Shown piece by piece: positions 1-8,700 of a DNA stretch of 26,477 nucleotides; position 1 is the stretch's first letter; each line of letters opens with the position of its first letter. The notes under the pieces are model-generated. The model searched no databases, was not told the DNA's origin, and saw only the letters and a list, made by a program, of their open reading frames with translations. Both the position numbers and the translations under genes were made by a program. Source of the stretch: CAZWRV01 sp964636325 (GTDB taxonomy: Bacteria > Verrucomicrobiota > Lentisphaeria > Victivallales > GWF2-50-93); NCBI GenBank assembly GCA_964636325.1, contig CAZWRV010000091.1:1-26477 (forward strand), given 5' to 3'.

Positions 1-60
1 TACCTGCGAGCCGCAGACAGGAATGTCTGCGTTACTTGAATCGAGTTTCAGAGGAGAGGG
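1..60 (+). repeat. Dispersed hairpin repeat, copy A (left end cut by window)
   Basis: The copy begins inside TACCTGCG, which in copy B (18937-19010) is the right arm of a first hairpin. A second hairpin follows: CGCAGACA (12-19), tetraloop GGAA (20-23), TGTCTGCG (24-31), an 8-bp perfect stem with a GNRA-type loop. After it comes the conserved single-stranded core ACTTGAA, then CGAGTTTCAGAGGA and a GGG. Copy B has the same order of parts, and copies of the core alone occur at 18871-18888 and, weakly, at 20148-20164. It encodes no protein. The purine-rich end (GAGGAGAGGG, 51-60) resembles a ribosome binding site. Confidence 0.8.
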
Positions 61-61
61 T

Positions 62-166
62 ATGCAGTCTGAAGCCAGCGGAAATTTCAAACGTCGCGCC
101 GAATCTGACGGCAATTATTCGGTGGGACAAAGCGAAAGGGCAGTCTTAAGACTTGACCTGGATTGA
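62..166 (+). CDS. Possible 34-residue leader peptide before the MFS gene
   Basis: An ATG at 62 stands one base after the purine-rich end of the dispersed repeat (GAGGAGAGGG). The best Shine-Dalgarno match within it, GGAG, ends about six bases before the ATG. The frame is open for 34 codons to TGA at 164-166 and overlaps the TTG start of the MFS gene at 153, in a different frame. The peptide is hydrophilic, starts MQSEASGNFK and resembles no family I recognise. It could be a translated leader coupled to the transporter, or a chance frame. The only support is the ribosome-binding-site spacing and the overlap. Confidence 0.25.
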   Translation: MQSEASGNFKRRAESDGNYSVGQSERAVLRLDLD

Positions 167-1394
167 CTCATTTGCAAGGCGGATGTCCGGGGTGAGGCGC
201 GACATCTGGCTTTTCATCGCCGCGGTCGCGATTGTCGGCTTCACGGGCCAGATTATCGAATCGACCTTCAACAACTTCCTCAACGAGACCTACAGCATAG
301 GAGGCCTGAAGAGGAGCGTCCTCGAGTTTCCGAGGGAGCTGCCCGGCTTCGCGGTGGCGTTCGTCTCGGCATTGCTGTGCTTCCTTCCGGGACGGAGGCT
401 CGCGGCCTTCGCGATGCTGCTGCAGTCGGCCGGGCTTGTGATGCTCGCCTTCTTCGCTTCGTCCTTCAGCATCATGCTCGTATGGCTTTTCACCATGAGC
501 CTCGGCATGCACCTTTTCATAGCGCTCCAGAACAGCATCGGGATGGAGCTTGCGGAGGAGGGCCAGGAAGGGCGGCGGCTCGGCCAGTTCAGCAGCGTCA
601 GGAACTTCACCGCCATAGCCGGCAGCTTCCTGATCTATATAGGATTCAAGTATCTGCATTTCACCTTCTCGCTGAGCTTCATGATCTGCGCGGCGGTTCT
701 CCTGGTTGCGGCCTTATGCTTCATGGATATGACGCCGATGCCCACCCACAAGGCGGAACTGCATCTGAAGCTGCACAAGGAATACCGGCTCTTCTACTGG
801 CTGAGCGTGCTCTACGGGACGCGGAAGCAGATATTCATCACATTCGCGCCATGGGTTCTTGTGACCATTTACGGCAAGCCCACGCAGGTGATCGCCTATC
901 TCTTCACCATCGGCGGGATCGCCGGCATAGTTTTCCAGCCCGTCCTGGGCTGGATGATCGACCGGCTCGGCGAACGCTTCGTCCTGGCGTCGGAGGCGGC
1001 GCTGCTCGTCTTCGTCTGCCTCGGCTACGGTTTTGCTAAGGAACTGTTCCGCTCAGCCGAAGTCGCCTACGCGGCCGCAGCGGTATGCTTCATCGTCGAC
1101 ATGCTTCTTATCTCCGCGAGCATGGCGAGGGCGACATACCTCAAGAAGATTGCGAAGGATCCGACGCACGTGGCCCCTACCCTCACGATGGGCGTCACGA
1201 TCGACCATGCGTTCTCTATTTCGCTTGCCGTCGCAAGCGGATTCGTCTGGCAGAAGCTCGGCTACCAGTATGTCTTCATCATCGGGATGCTCATAGCCGT
1301 GACCAATTTCTTCTCCGTTTTCTGGATCCGGATACCGAAAAAGACTCCGGCGTACAAGGTTCTCGAAGCTGAGTTGCTCCCCAAGGACGACTGA
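153..1394 (+). CDS. Major facilitator superfamily (MFS) transporter
   Basis: A 413-residue integral membrane protein with about twelve hydrophobic segments spread over its length, the size and layout of an MFS permease. A hydrophilic stretch near residues 200-215, rich in His, Lys and Glu, fits the central cytoplasmic loop. A loop reading GWMIDRLGER near residue 270 resembles the MFS signature loop that recurs in each half. The start taken is TTG at 153, because an in-frame TAA lies just upstream (147-149). The alternative ATG at 183 has a purine run directly against it with no spacing. The substrate cannot be read from sequence. The downstream aldolase and uronate-isomerase-like genes, on the same strand, suggest a sugar or uronate, which is inference. 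A dispersed repeat lies immediately upstream. Confidence 0.8.
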   Translation: MTWIDSFARRMSGVRRDIWLFIAAVAIVGFTGQIIESTFNNFLNETYSIGGLKRSVLEFPRELPGFAVAFVSALLCFLPGRRLAAFAMLLQSAGLVMLAFFASSFSIMLVWLFTMSLGMHLFIALQNSIGMELAEEGQEGRRLGQFSSVRNFTAIAGSFLIYIGFKYLHFTFSLSFMICAAVLLVAALCFMDMTPMPTHKAELHLKLHKEYRLFYWLSVLYGTRKQIFITFAPWVLVTIYGKPTQVIAYLFTIGGIAGIVFQPVLGWMIDRLGERFVLASEAALLVFVCLGYGFAKELFRSAEVAYAAAAVCFIVDMLLISASMARATYLKKIAKDPTHVAPTLTMGVTIDHAFSISLAVASGFVWQKLGYQYVFIIGMLIAVTNFFSVFWIRIPKKTPAYKVLEAELLPKDD

Positions 1395-1450
1395 ACGTCT
1401 CCTTTATATTCCAAATATCTGTCTGTGGAAAAGGAAAGGGCACGGCCGCG

Positions 1451-2041
1451 ATGTTCGTACGGGAGAAGAAGACCAGTAACGGCGCAGCTCTTCAACTTGT
1501 CAGGAACAGGCGTGGTTCAGACGGCAAGGTCAGGCAGGAGATTGTTTTATCTCTGGGCAGCATTAAGGTTCCCGACGAGTTGCGAAAGACTGTGGCGCAC
1601 GAGGTCGAATACCGGATGAACGGATACGGGCGGCTTGAGCCGCTCGAATACGACGTGGCCGCGCTGGTCGATGCGGTAACATGCCGGCTTGAGGCCGGGC
1701 GCAGGATTTACTCGCACGGCGACAAATGCGTTGAGATGGCGGCATTGAGCGAAAGGACGCGCCGGCATCACGATGCATTTCCGGAAATATGCGATAATGT
1801 TATGTCCTCTTTGGAGGTCGGTGCGACAGACAGCGCCATGTCATTCCTGTTCGAAGGCGAGCCATATGTCGTAACAGTCGCAAACCTCTCGGACGGACAC
1901 ATCGAGACGACTCTCGATCTTCCGGTTCCGGCCGGGATGCTTTTCGACCGTGTCGACTCGGCCCGTGTTCCGGTCTGCGAAGGCCGCGCGAAGATGGCGC
2001 TCGGCCCCTGGGAGTTCAGGGCCTTCGAAGTGAGAGCATAG
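1451..2041 (+). pseudogene. Chimeric ORF: transposase N-terminus joined to a glycosidase-like C-terminus
   Basis: The 196-residue frame reads as two unrelated parts. Residues 1 to about 80 (MFVREKK..., LQLVRNRR, GKVRQEIVLSLG, then a charged helix) look like the N-terminal domain of IS1634/IS4-like transposases. These normally exceed 400 residues and carry a DDE catalytic domain, which is absent here. Residues about 125-196 form a beta-rich module (YVVTVANLSDGH, TLDLPVPAG, ending MALGPWEFRAFEV) like the C-terminal sandwich of glycoside hydrolases. The 80-125 stretch is unassigned. My reading is that a transposase fragment and the tail of a glycosidase gene became fused in frame by deletion. 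There is no clear ribosome binding site; a GGAAAGGG run lies 11-18 bases before the ATG. It could be a real small protein of unknown role, but the family matches are from memory only. Confidence 0.5.
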
Positions 2042-2063
2042 AAAACAGCATAAGGATTTCCAG

Positions 2064-2912
2064 ATGAAATTTTCACCCATGGCGGATTTGCTGCGCAAGG
2101 CTAGGAAAGAGGGATATGCCGTCCCCTCCTTCTGCGTATGGAACGCGGAAAGCATAGCGGCGGTCCGGAGGACGGCGAACAGGCTCAAGGCTCCCGTCAT
2201 AATTATGAGCGGCCCCTTCGAGCTGAAATTTTTCACGCCCGCGGAAATGGCCAGGATGGCGGAAGCCGAAAAGTTCGAACGCCCCGTGGCGCTGCACCTC
2301 GACCACGGCGACACACCAGAAATCGCCCGCGCCTGCATCGACGGCGGATTCTCCTCCGTGATGCTGGATTATTCGCTGGAGCCGTTCGATGAAAATGCCG
2401 GGGCTCTCCGTGAAATTGCGAAGTTCGCACACAAGCGCGGAGTAACGGTCGAGGGCGAACTGGGGCATGTCGGCAAGGCATCTTCCGACACGGTCGAAGG
2501 CGGAGCCTATTCCACCTTGACGGATCCGGACGAGGCCGTCAGATATGTCGAGGAAACTGAAGTCGACGCGCTGGCCATCTCCATAGGCAACGCCCACGGA
2601 ACCTATACGAAGCTTCCAAGGTTCGACTTTGGACTCCTGGAAAAGATATCCAAAGCCCTGCCGGATATGCCGCTCGTGCTGCACGGAGGCTCAGGAACCC
2701 CCGACGCCGATCTCAAGAGGGCTGTGTCTTTAGGGATCGCCAAGGTCAACGTTGCTACGGAGCTCGTAAAGACATTCAGGAAGTCCCTCACCAGTCAATG
2801 GGCGGAGGACGAGAACCTGTGGATTCCCCTGACCTTCGCGAAGGCCGCCGAATCCCTGGTTCCGGTCGTCGAAAAATGGATAGTCCTCACCGGCGCGGCA
2901 GGAAAAGCTTGA
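2064..2912 (+). CDS. Class II (zinc-dependent) fructose-bisphosphate / tagatose-bisphosphate-type aldolase
   Basis: A cytosolic aldolase of 282 residues, full length for the FbaA/GatY/KbaY family. The usual motifs are present in order: HLDHGD with catalytic Asp80 and zinc ligand His81, VEGELGHVG with Glu132 (130-137), GNAHGTY with zinc ligand His178, LHGGSG with zinc ligand His207, and KVNVATEL (227-234) for phosphate binding and catalysis. The family cleaves ketose bisphosphates or related phosphorylated sugars to dihydroxyacetone phosphate plus an aldehyde. The exact substrate is not predictable from these motifs. An AGGA ribosome binding site lies about eight bases before ATG 2064. It starts 22 bases after the preceding ORF and ends 27 bases before the uronate-isomerase-like gene, so an operon is likely. 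Confidence 0.9.
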   Translation: MKFSPMADLLRKARKEGYAVPSFCVWNAESIAAVRRTANRLKAPVIIMSGPFELKFFTPAEMARMAEAEKFERPVALHLDHGDTPEIARACIDGGFSSVMLDYSLEPFDENAGALREIAKFAHKRGVTVEGELGHVGKASSDTVEGGAYSTLTDPDEAVRYVEETEVDALAISIGNAHGTYTKLPRFDFGLLEKISKALPDMPLVLHGGSGTPDADLKRAVSLGIAKVNVATELVKTFRKSLTSQWAEDENLWIPLTFAKAAESLVPVVEKWIVLTGAAGKA

Positions 2913-2939
2913 AACTCTTTGAAATGCAGGGGGCAGGAT

Positions 2940-4286
2940 ATGGCCAAGAATCTTGAAATGGAACTGCTGGAAGCTCTCCGATCAGTCCCGATGATGGATG
3001 CGCACACGCACCTTACCGGAGGCCGCCTCGGAGCGCGCGGCCTGCATGACATCATCCTCTACCATATGGTCGTGGCCGACCTGTATTCGGCCGGCTGTCC
3101 GAGCGGAGCAAGGCTCACCGAGTTCCCAGGATGGCCCACTGTGAAGGAGGCGCATGCGCGTCTTCAGGAGGCGATTCCATATCTTAAGCATGTCCGCAAC
3201 ACGAGCTGCTTCTGGGGTGCGAAGATAATCCTCAAGGAGCTCTACGGATGGGACAAGCAGATCACTCCCGGCAACTGGAGGAAACTTGACGGAATGATCC
3301 GCGAACGCGCGGAGGAACGTCAGTGGCACCGTGAAGTTATAAGGCGATGCGGAGTGAAAAAGCTGACGACGGAGCTTGCCCGCCGGGAAGGCGGAACCGA
3401 CGACGACATCTTCCACTATTCGATGGAATGGGCTTTCTTCACACGGACGCAGCGCGGCGAATTCGACACGGCCCTCTACGAGCTCGAACGCTGCTGGGGC
3501 AAGGCGCCGGGAAGCCCGATCCCGCATTCTGCCGGACACAGGCCTGCGCCGGAGAAATCCATCCGGACGCTCGACGACGTCCACAATGCCCTGGATCACT
3601 ATGTCGGCCAGCTCGCCGCTTCAAACGTGCTCTCCATGGCGACCCACATATCTACCGACATCTCGTTCCGGCGGGTCGGAGACGCCGACATGGCTAAGGC
3701 CCTCAAGGCCAGGGACAAGGCAGGTCCGGAGGAACGCGACATTTATACATCATACATCCATGAAGCGTTCCTAAAAGCGCTCGAGCCGCATGCAGACAGG
3801 ATCGTCTTCCAGTTCAGCTTCGCCGCCGAGCCCCTGCCCTTCAACACCGCCAGCATCATCCCGCAGAAGGCGATCTCGGATCTCGTGGAAATTGTCGCAA
3901 GGCATCCGAAGATCCGCTTCAACTGCTTCGTCGCAAGCAGGCATGCGGACCAGTCCCTCTGCACGTTATGCCGCGGACTTCCAAACCTTTCGCTTTCGGG
4001 ATACTGGTGGCACAACTTCTTCCCCGGCGCCATAAGGGCAGTGCTCGAGGAGCGCCTCGACATGCTGCCTGCGAACAGGCAGGTCGGCTTCTTCTCCGAC
4101 GCCTACTGCATCGAATGGACATATGCGAAGGCTGAAATAGTCCGACGGCAAATGGCTCACGTCCTTGCGGAGAAAATCGCCCTCGGGCAATACTCCAGGA
4201 GCGATGCCCTCGAGATATCCAGGGCAATCCTGCATGACACCGCCAAGGAATATTTCGGAATGACGCCGGCCGGGGCATTGAAATGA
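2940..4286 (+). CDS. Uronate-isomerase-like protein (amidohydrolase superfamily, divergent UxaC type)
   Basis: A 448-residue cytosolic protein. The N-terminus has the metal-binding HxH of the amidohydrolase fold in MDAHTHL (His22, His24). The next 120 residues follow the uronate isomerase pattern: a leading helix region, a WP..KEAHARL segment, YLKHVRNTSCFWGAKIILKELYG, then VIRRCGVKKLTTE. A late FFSDAYCIEW supplies a candidate metal or base Asp. Classical uronate isomerases convert glucuronate to fructuronate or galacturonate to tagaturonate. The central part here differs from the classical enzyme, so the substrate may too. I chose ATG 2940 because AGGGGGCAGG sits just upstream. A TTG at 2919 in the same frame would add seven residues without such a site. 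The stop overlaps the ATG of the next, truncated, URO-D frame by ATGA. Confidence 0.75.
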   Translation: MAKNLEMELLEALRSVPMMDAHTHLTGGRLGARGLHDIILYHMVVADLYSAGCPSGARLTEFPGWPTVKEAHARLQEAIPYLKHVRNTSCFWGAKIILKELYGWDKQITPGNWRKLDGMIRERAEERQWHREVIRRCGVKKLTTELARREGGTDDDIFHYSMEWAFFTRTQRGEFDTALYELERCWGKAPGSPIPHSAGHRPAPEKSIRTLDDVHNALDHYVGQLAASNVLSMATHISTDISFRRVGDADMAKALKARDKAGPEERDIYTSYIHEAFLKALEPHADRIVFQFSFAAEPLPFNTASIIPQKAISDLVEIVARHPKIRFNCFVASRHADQSLCTLCRGLPNLSLSGYWWHNFFPGAIRAVLEERLDMLPANRQVGFFSDAYCIEWTYAKAEIVRRQMAHVLAEKIALGQYSRSDALEISRAILHDTAKEYFGMTPAGALK

Positions 4287-4381
4287 ATTCCCGGAAAAGA
4301 GTTCTGTCGGCCATCGCCGGCAGGCCGGCTGATAGGACATCACACCTTCGAAATTCTGAGCCGAGAAGGAAACATATCTAG
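4283..4381 (+). pseudogene. Truncated N-terminus of a URO-D family gene
   Basis: The frame starts with an ATG overlapping the stop of the uronate-isomerase-like gene (ATGA) and ends at TAG 4379-4381 after 32 residues. Its first 19 residues, MNSRKRVLSAIAGRPADRT, match the typical opening of uroporphyrinogen-decarboxylase-family proteins (MNSRERVLxALxGxxxDR), which are normally 330-400 residues long. The remainder (SHLRNSEPRRKHI) does not fit the family. The family-like reading is therefore lost near 4340, just before the antitoxin remnant. I read this as the 5' end of a URO-D gene whose body was deleted. The translational overlap suggests it was once the last gene of this operon. Confidence 0.65.
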
Positions 4382-4665
4382 AGCCCGTCCACAAAAAGAA
4401 GATTCCCAATTTCAAGAACGAATCAGAGGAAAGACGTTTCTGGCAGGTCCACGATTCAGCCGGCCTAGTGGACTGGAAGAATGTGGAAACCCCCTCGTTT
4501 CCAAGGCTGAAACCGACCACTCAGACAATTTCCCTGCGTCTGCCGGAACCGCTTCTGGAGGATCTGAAGCGTCTTGCCAACAAGCGGGATGTTCCATATC
4601 AATCGCTTCTGAAAACCTTCCTTGCCGACCGTATCGAAGCAGAAATGCACGCAGTAAAAGGCTGA
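4381..4665 (+). pseudogene. CopG-family antitoxin without a start codon (degraded)
   Basis: The frame is open from 4360 to TGA 4663-4665. From about 4393 it reads KKKIPNFKNESEERRFW, then HDSAGLVDW, then FPRLKPTTQTISLRLPEPLL and LANKRDVPYQSLLKTFL. This matches the short CopG antitoxins of the BrnA-like/PF12441 kind over their full length: an N-terminal KIPxFKxExEExxFW segment and a C-terminal ribbon-helix-helix. In intact relatives a Met stands just before the KKKIP stretch. Here the codons are GTC CAC, and no ATG, GTG or TTG occurs in frame until GTG 4468, in the middle of the protein. ATT 4402 would be an exceptional start. No partner toxin gene is recognisable upstream. Either the gene is dead, or a short form from GTG 4468 (65 residues, keeping the DNA-binding part) is made. 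Confidence 0.6.
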
Positions 4666-4679
4666 AGTTGTTGCTTCAG
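4662..4679. terminator. Weak hairpin between convergent genes
   Basis: CTGAAG (4662-4667), loop TTGTTG, CTTCAG (4674-4679) forms a 6-bp stem between the antitoxin remnant (plus) and the URO-D gene (minus), whose ends face each other. There is no clear T-run, so terminator function is uncertain. Confidence 0.25.
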
Positions 4680-4684
4680 ACGCT

Positions 4685-5707
4685 TCATTCCTTAGACGGT
4701 TCCGGCAGTGGTTCGCCGTAGAGTTTTTTGGAGAGGCGGCTGAACTCGTCGTACATGAAGCGCTTGATGCCGGGGTCTTTCACGCCGATTGCGGCGTCGC
4801 CACCGTAGTCGCTGAAGATGAATCCGCCCTTCTGGCTGGCCCAGTGCGACATCAGCATTTCGGCGTCCTCCGCGACGCGTTTGCGGTCGCCGGTCGGCAG
4901 CGTCGCCTGGATGTCTGCCAGGCTCTGGAAGGTTATGCGTCCGCGGTAGCGGTCGCCGACCTCCTTGATTCCGAGGGCGCGCGGCTGCTGGAGGTTGACG
5001 ACGTTTACGCCGGCGCGGATGTAGCCCTCGATGATCTCGTTGACCTTGCCGCAGGAATGGACCCATACGTCGCAGCCCGCCTCGTGCATTGCGTCGAATA
5101 TCCGCTTGTATCTCGGGAAGAAGAAGTCCATCCACATGTCGAAGCTTATGAAGGCGGCGGTCTGCGTGCCCCAGTCGTCGCTCATATTCCAGCCGCTGAT
5201 GCGGCCGGGGACGCGGCGGCAGATTTCGCGGACCAGCGTGATGTGCGTTTCGACGATCATGTCCGCAAGGTCCTCCATGGCGGGGCGGTTGTCGTAGAGG
5301 TCGACTAGCGTCTCCTCGAAGCCGTGCAGCGAATGCATCCTCTCGAAGAGGACCATGAAGATGCCGCTGATGATGTATTTGCCCTGGTCTTCAATCTTCT
5401 TGAGGTTCGCTTCGAGTTCGGTGTAGCGCGAAGGATTGCGGTAGTCGGGCGGGCGGAACTTCGAAAGCTTCCTGATGTCCGCGAGGGGGTGGCCCTTGAC
5501 TTGGCCCATGTTCTCGACTTCGGTCTTGTCCCAGACGCAGCGCCACTCGTCCTCGCCGGGCACCGAAGGCTTCCAGCCCTCAGGCGCCTTGCCTCCGACC
5601 CAGCCGGTGTCGTCAACGCCGAAGCAGCCCATTGTAACCGGCAGCCGCGGCGGATTCCTGAAGTGGACCGCCCGGCTCACAATCTCACGCGATGTCATTT
5701 TGGCCAT
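4685..5707 (-). CDS. Uroporphyrinogen-decarboxylase (URO-D) family protein, probable methyltransferase-like
   Basis: A 340-residue protein with the URO-D TIM-barrel pattern: N-terminal TSREIVSRAVHFRNPPRLP, a central SDDWGTQTAAFIS, then VWVHSCGKVNEII with His217 and Cys219, and ITFQSLADIQATLP. HxCG is the zinc-site motif of MtaA/CmuA-like corrinoid methyltransferases rather than of haem-pathway HemE. The third zinc ligand usually comes from a late Cys in GxxC. Here that region reads FIFSDYGGDAAIG and has none, so the metal site is partial or different. No corrinoid protein is encoded nearby. The start is ATG 5707, with GGAG eight bases upstream; ATG 5728 in the same frame overlaps the previous gene's stop and lacks a site. 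The gene follows the large GH123-like gene by 17 bases, so the two are probably co-transcribed. The substrate is unknown. Confidence 0.8.
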   Translation of the reverse strand: MAKMTSREIVSRAVHFRNPPRLPVTMGCFGVDDTGWVGGKAPEGWKPSVPGEDEWRCVWDKTEVENMGQVKGHPLADIRKLSKFRPPDYRNPSRYTELEANLKKIEDQGKYIISGIFMVLFERMHSLHGFEETLVDLYDNRPAMEDLADMIVETHITLVREICRRVPGRISGWNMSDDWGTQTAAFISFDMWMDFFFPRYKRIFDAMHEAGCDVWVHSCGKVNEIIEGYIRAGVNVVNLQQPRALGIKEVGDRYRGRITFQSLADIQATLPTGDRKRVAEDAEMLMSHWASQKGGFIFSDYGGDAAIGVKDPGIKRFMYDEFSRLSKKLYGEPLPEPSKE

Positions 5708-5724
5708 TGTAAAATCTCCATATT

Positions 5725-8700
5725 TCACTTCCTGATTCTCACAGTCAGCAGGCGGTAGTCGTGCGAGGGCACCACTAGGGTCACGTCCAGGCCGTCGCCG
5801 TCGGGCGCGGTCTCGATCCGGCGCATTGTGGCGTCGTCCACCACCGGATCCTCGTCAAGCTTCGGCCCCGAAACCTTCTCGACGTCGGCCTCCGCCGTCT
5901 TTGCTTCCCCCTTTTCCATCATATCGGACTTGTCGGCCATCTCCGGCTTGTTCAGGTCTGCCTCCTCGAAGAGCACGCCGGCGCGTTTCGGCTTTGTCTT
6001 CCTGTCGAGAGTCTTGGGCATGACGGCGGATCCTCCTCTGCCGATCCATCTGTGCCATTCTGGTGTAAGCTGCTGTGGGACAGGCATTTCCGAAATTTCA
6101 CCGTCCACGAGTTCCAGGCGCGAGACATCGCCGCCCATGGCCTTGAGATCCAGCCTCATCCGGACTTTGCTCGGATATTCGGAGAGGTTGCTCGCGATGA
6201 CGATGGCGCGGCCGTCCGGCTTCAGATACATCCCCGTAAGGATCCCTTCGGCAGGCGAGAGGTATTTCACCATGGGATTGTTCCAGAAGCCGACGAAGCG
6301 GACATCGGGGTCGGCGATGCAGAAGTCAAAGAAGCATTGGGGATAGTTGGCGAAACCGAAGCAGGACTTGGCGTCGAGCTGCCACTCCATCGCCAGCATG
6401 TGGCGGATAAAACTCACATAGTTGTCCGGCGCCTGGGCTATTTTCTTGTATTCCGAAAGGCCCATCCACATCATGATCGTCCCCCACCTGCCGGAGTTGG
6501 AGTAGAGCCGCATCAGGTTGAACGGGCCGGGATAGAAGTCCATGGCGTAGTCCAGGCGGTATTCGCCGCCGGGCACCGACGCGAACTGCCATCCGGCGAT
6601 CTGCGGCCCGGTGTATCCGCAGCTGTAGCTGTAGCAGCCGCCGCCGATGTCACCGAATACGAACGCCGAGCGCCTGTAGTATTCTCGCTGGCCGAACATC
6701 AGCCAGCCCGGCTGGACGCGGCCGTCCGGCAAAAGATAGGCGCTTCCGGAGATGGTGTTGAGGTTCGGCCCGGGAGTGCCGGTGTCGAAATAGACTCCGT
6801 CGACCCCGTATTTGTCCTTCCAACGCTGGTGGCTCCACACGCCGAAATCCACCTTGCTGCGTGTGAAGAGCTGATTGTACTGGAAGCCGCCTGAGTCCCA
6901 TTCTGCGGAGAATTCGGAGGCGGTCCGCCCGCCCCAGTTGAAGCTGGAGGTGTCCAGATGCGGCGTCACCCTGAATCCTTCGGCGTGCATCGAGTCGGTC
7001 GAGGTCTTAGCCACATCAGGCGTGTATTTGTAGGGGCCGACGCCCTCCTCGTCCCATGCCGCGCCGTCGCTGAGCCACTTGCAGTACTGGCCGCCGTCGT
7101 CGCGCTTCGGTCCGGCCCAGAAATGCTTCCTCCAGTTTTCCGGCTGCGGCTTTTCCGGCGTGGCCATGAACGACAGCACGATTCTCCTCGGGGACTTAAG
7201 GACGAACGGTTCGGAGATGAAGTTGAATCGCCACTCGGCTGCGGCCCCCTTTCGCTCGAGCACCATTGCGGGCTGTGCGTCGCTGGGCGCCCATCCGAAA
7301 TCGCTGTCGGCCATGTATGAGAGCCCCTGCAAATCGTCGCCGAACCAGATCTGGGGCATGAAGTTGCCGAGCGTCGGCTTCCAGCGTTTCTCCAGCTTGG
7401 CCTTCTTCTGGTCGACCGACCAGGCCTGCCTGAAATCGAACACTCCCGAAAGCATCATCTCGCCGTCCCAGCTGACATCTTCATACCACCGCTTGGAGGA
7501 GAACAGTTCTCCGTCTTCCTCCCTCAGGAGCCCGTAGCCCGGCTGCGCGCCAAGGCCGGCGGGCCGTCCGACTTCGAACACTGCCAGATACTGCTTTGGA
7601 AGATCGGCGCGGAGAGGCACTGCCAGCGACAGCCGATCCAGCGAGGCCGGCGTGTTTCCTTCCGGCCTGAGATCCAGTGTGAACACTGTGTGTCCGTCGA
7701 ACTCCATGCGTCCCTGCACGCCGACGGTCAGCCCTTTGCCCGAAACAGCACTTTGCCATGTTGCCTCATGACCGCGTGAAGAGATGATCTTGAAGGCGTC
7801 CGGTGCCGCAGACATCGTTTGAACGGCGCCGCCGGAGACAAGTTCCAACCGCATCGGCCGGACCAGCATGTCCTTCCCCTGGTTGATGATCTGTTCGAAG
7901 AGGCCGTCCTTGCCCAGCCGGTGAACACGCCCGATCGCGGAGACGTTGTTGCCCTCGGTGACAAGGGGCGTCCAGGGTTTCAGCACGCGGTCGGATATGC
8001 CGATCCTGTTTCCAAGCCATGGATAGCGCTTGAATTCGAAAGGTTGCTCCGCTGAGGCCACAGCCTTTGACGACGCGTCAAGAAGCCGGACGCTCAGGCG
8101 GTATTCGCCCTCGGGCAGCGGCACGGGCAGGTTTTCCATGAGGAACGACGCGCCACTGGCCGGCTTATATGGCACGTCGACCATGCCCACCGCCGCGCCA
8201 CCCTTGCGTGACAGCTCGACGCGGGCCGTCACCGGCGTCCCCGAAGGATTTCCCCGCGCATATGCCGTTCCCAGGACTTTGCCGACTCCCTGGAAGAATA
8301 TGCCCGTGCAGGCTGCGGAGCCGAACGCGGCCCGTTCGCCGCCGACGTAGCTCAGATAATGGTTGCAAGCCTCGCCTGCGCACAGCGGTCGGCGGTAGAT
8401 CGTGAACTCGTCTATCAGCATGGATTTGCCGAATCCGACTCCGAAGCTGCCGGGAAGCTGAGCGGGATTGAAGGGGGCTGGCATGACCGACTCGAGCTTT
8501 TTCTCGCCGTTGACATAGAGCACCATCTGCCGCTCCGCCCATGACAGGATGAAATGCATCCATGTGTCAGGCCTGTATTCCACGTTCATATTCTCAGCTC
8601 CGCCGGCGACCTGGACCGTGAATCCGTCGTTGGGGATGAACAGCATGGGCCCCTTCCAACCGTCGCCCGCAAAGAAGCCTGTCTGGTTGGATCCCAGATG

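Noticed and set aside
4328..4400. Remnant of a BrnT-like toxin upstream of the antitoxin
   Set aside because: No frame here gives a convincing match to the toxin C-terminus; a few Arg/Lys-rich codons are not enough.
4685..5707. HemE of haem synthesis
   Set aside because: The HSCG zinc-type motif and the glycosidase neighbourhood point to the methyltransferase-like branch of the URO-D family, and no other haem gene is nearby.
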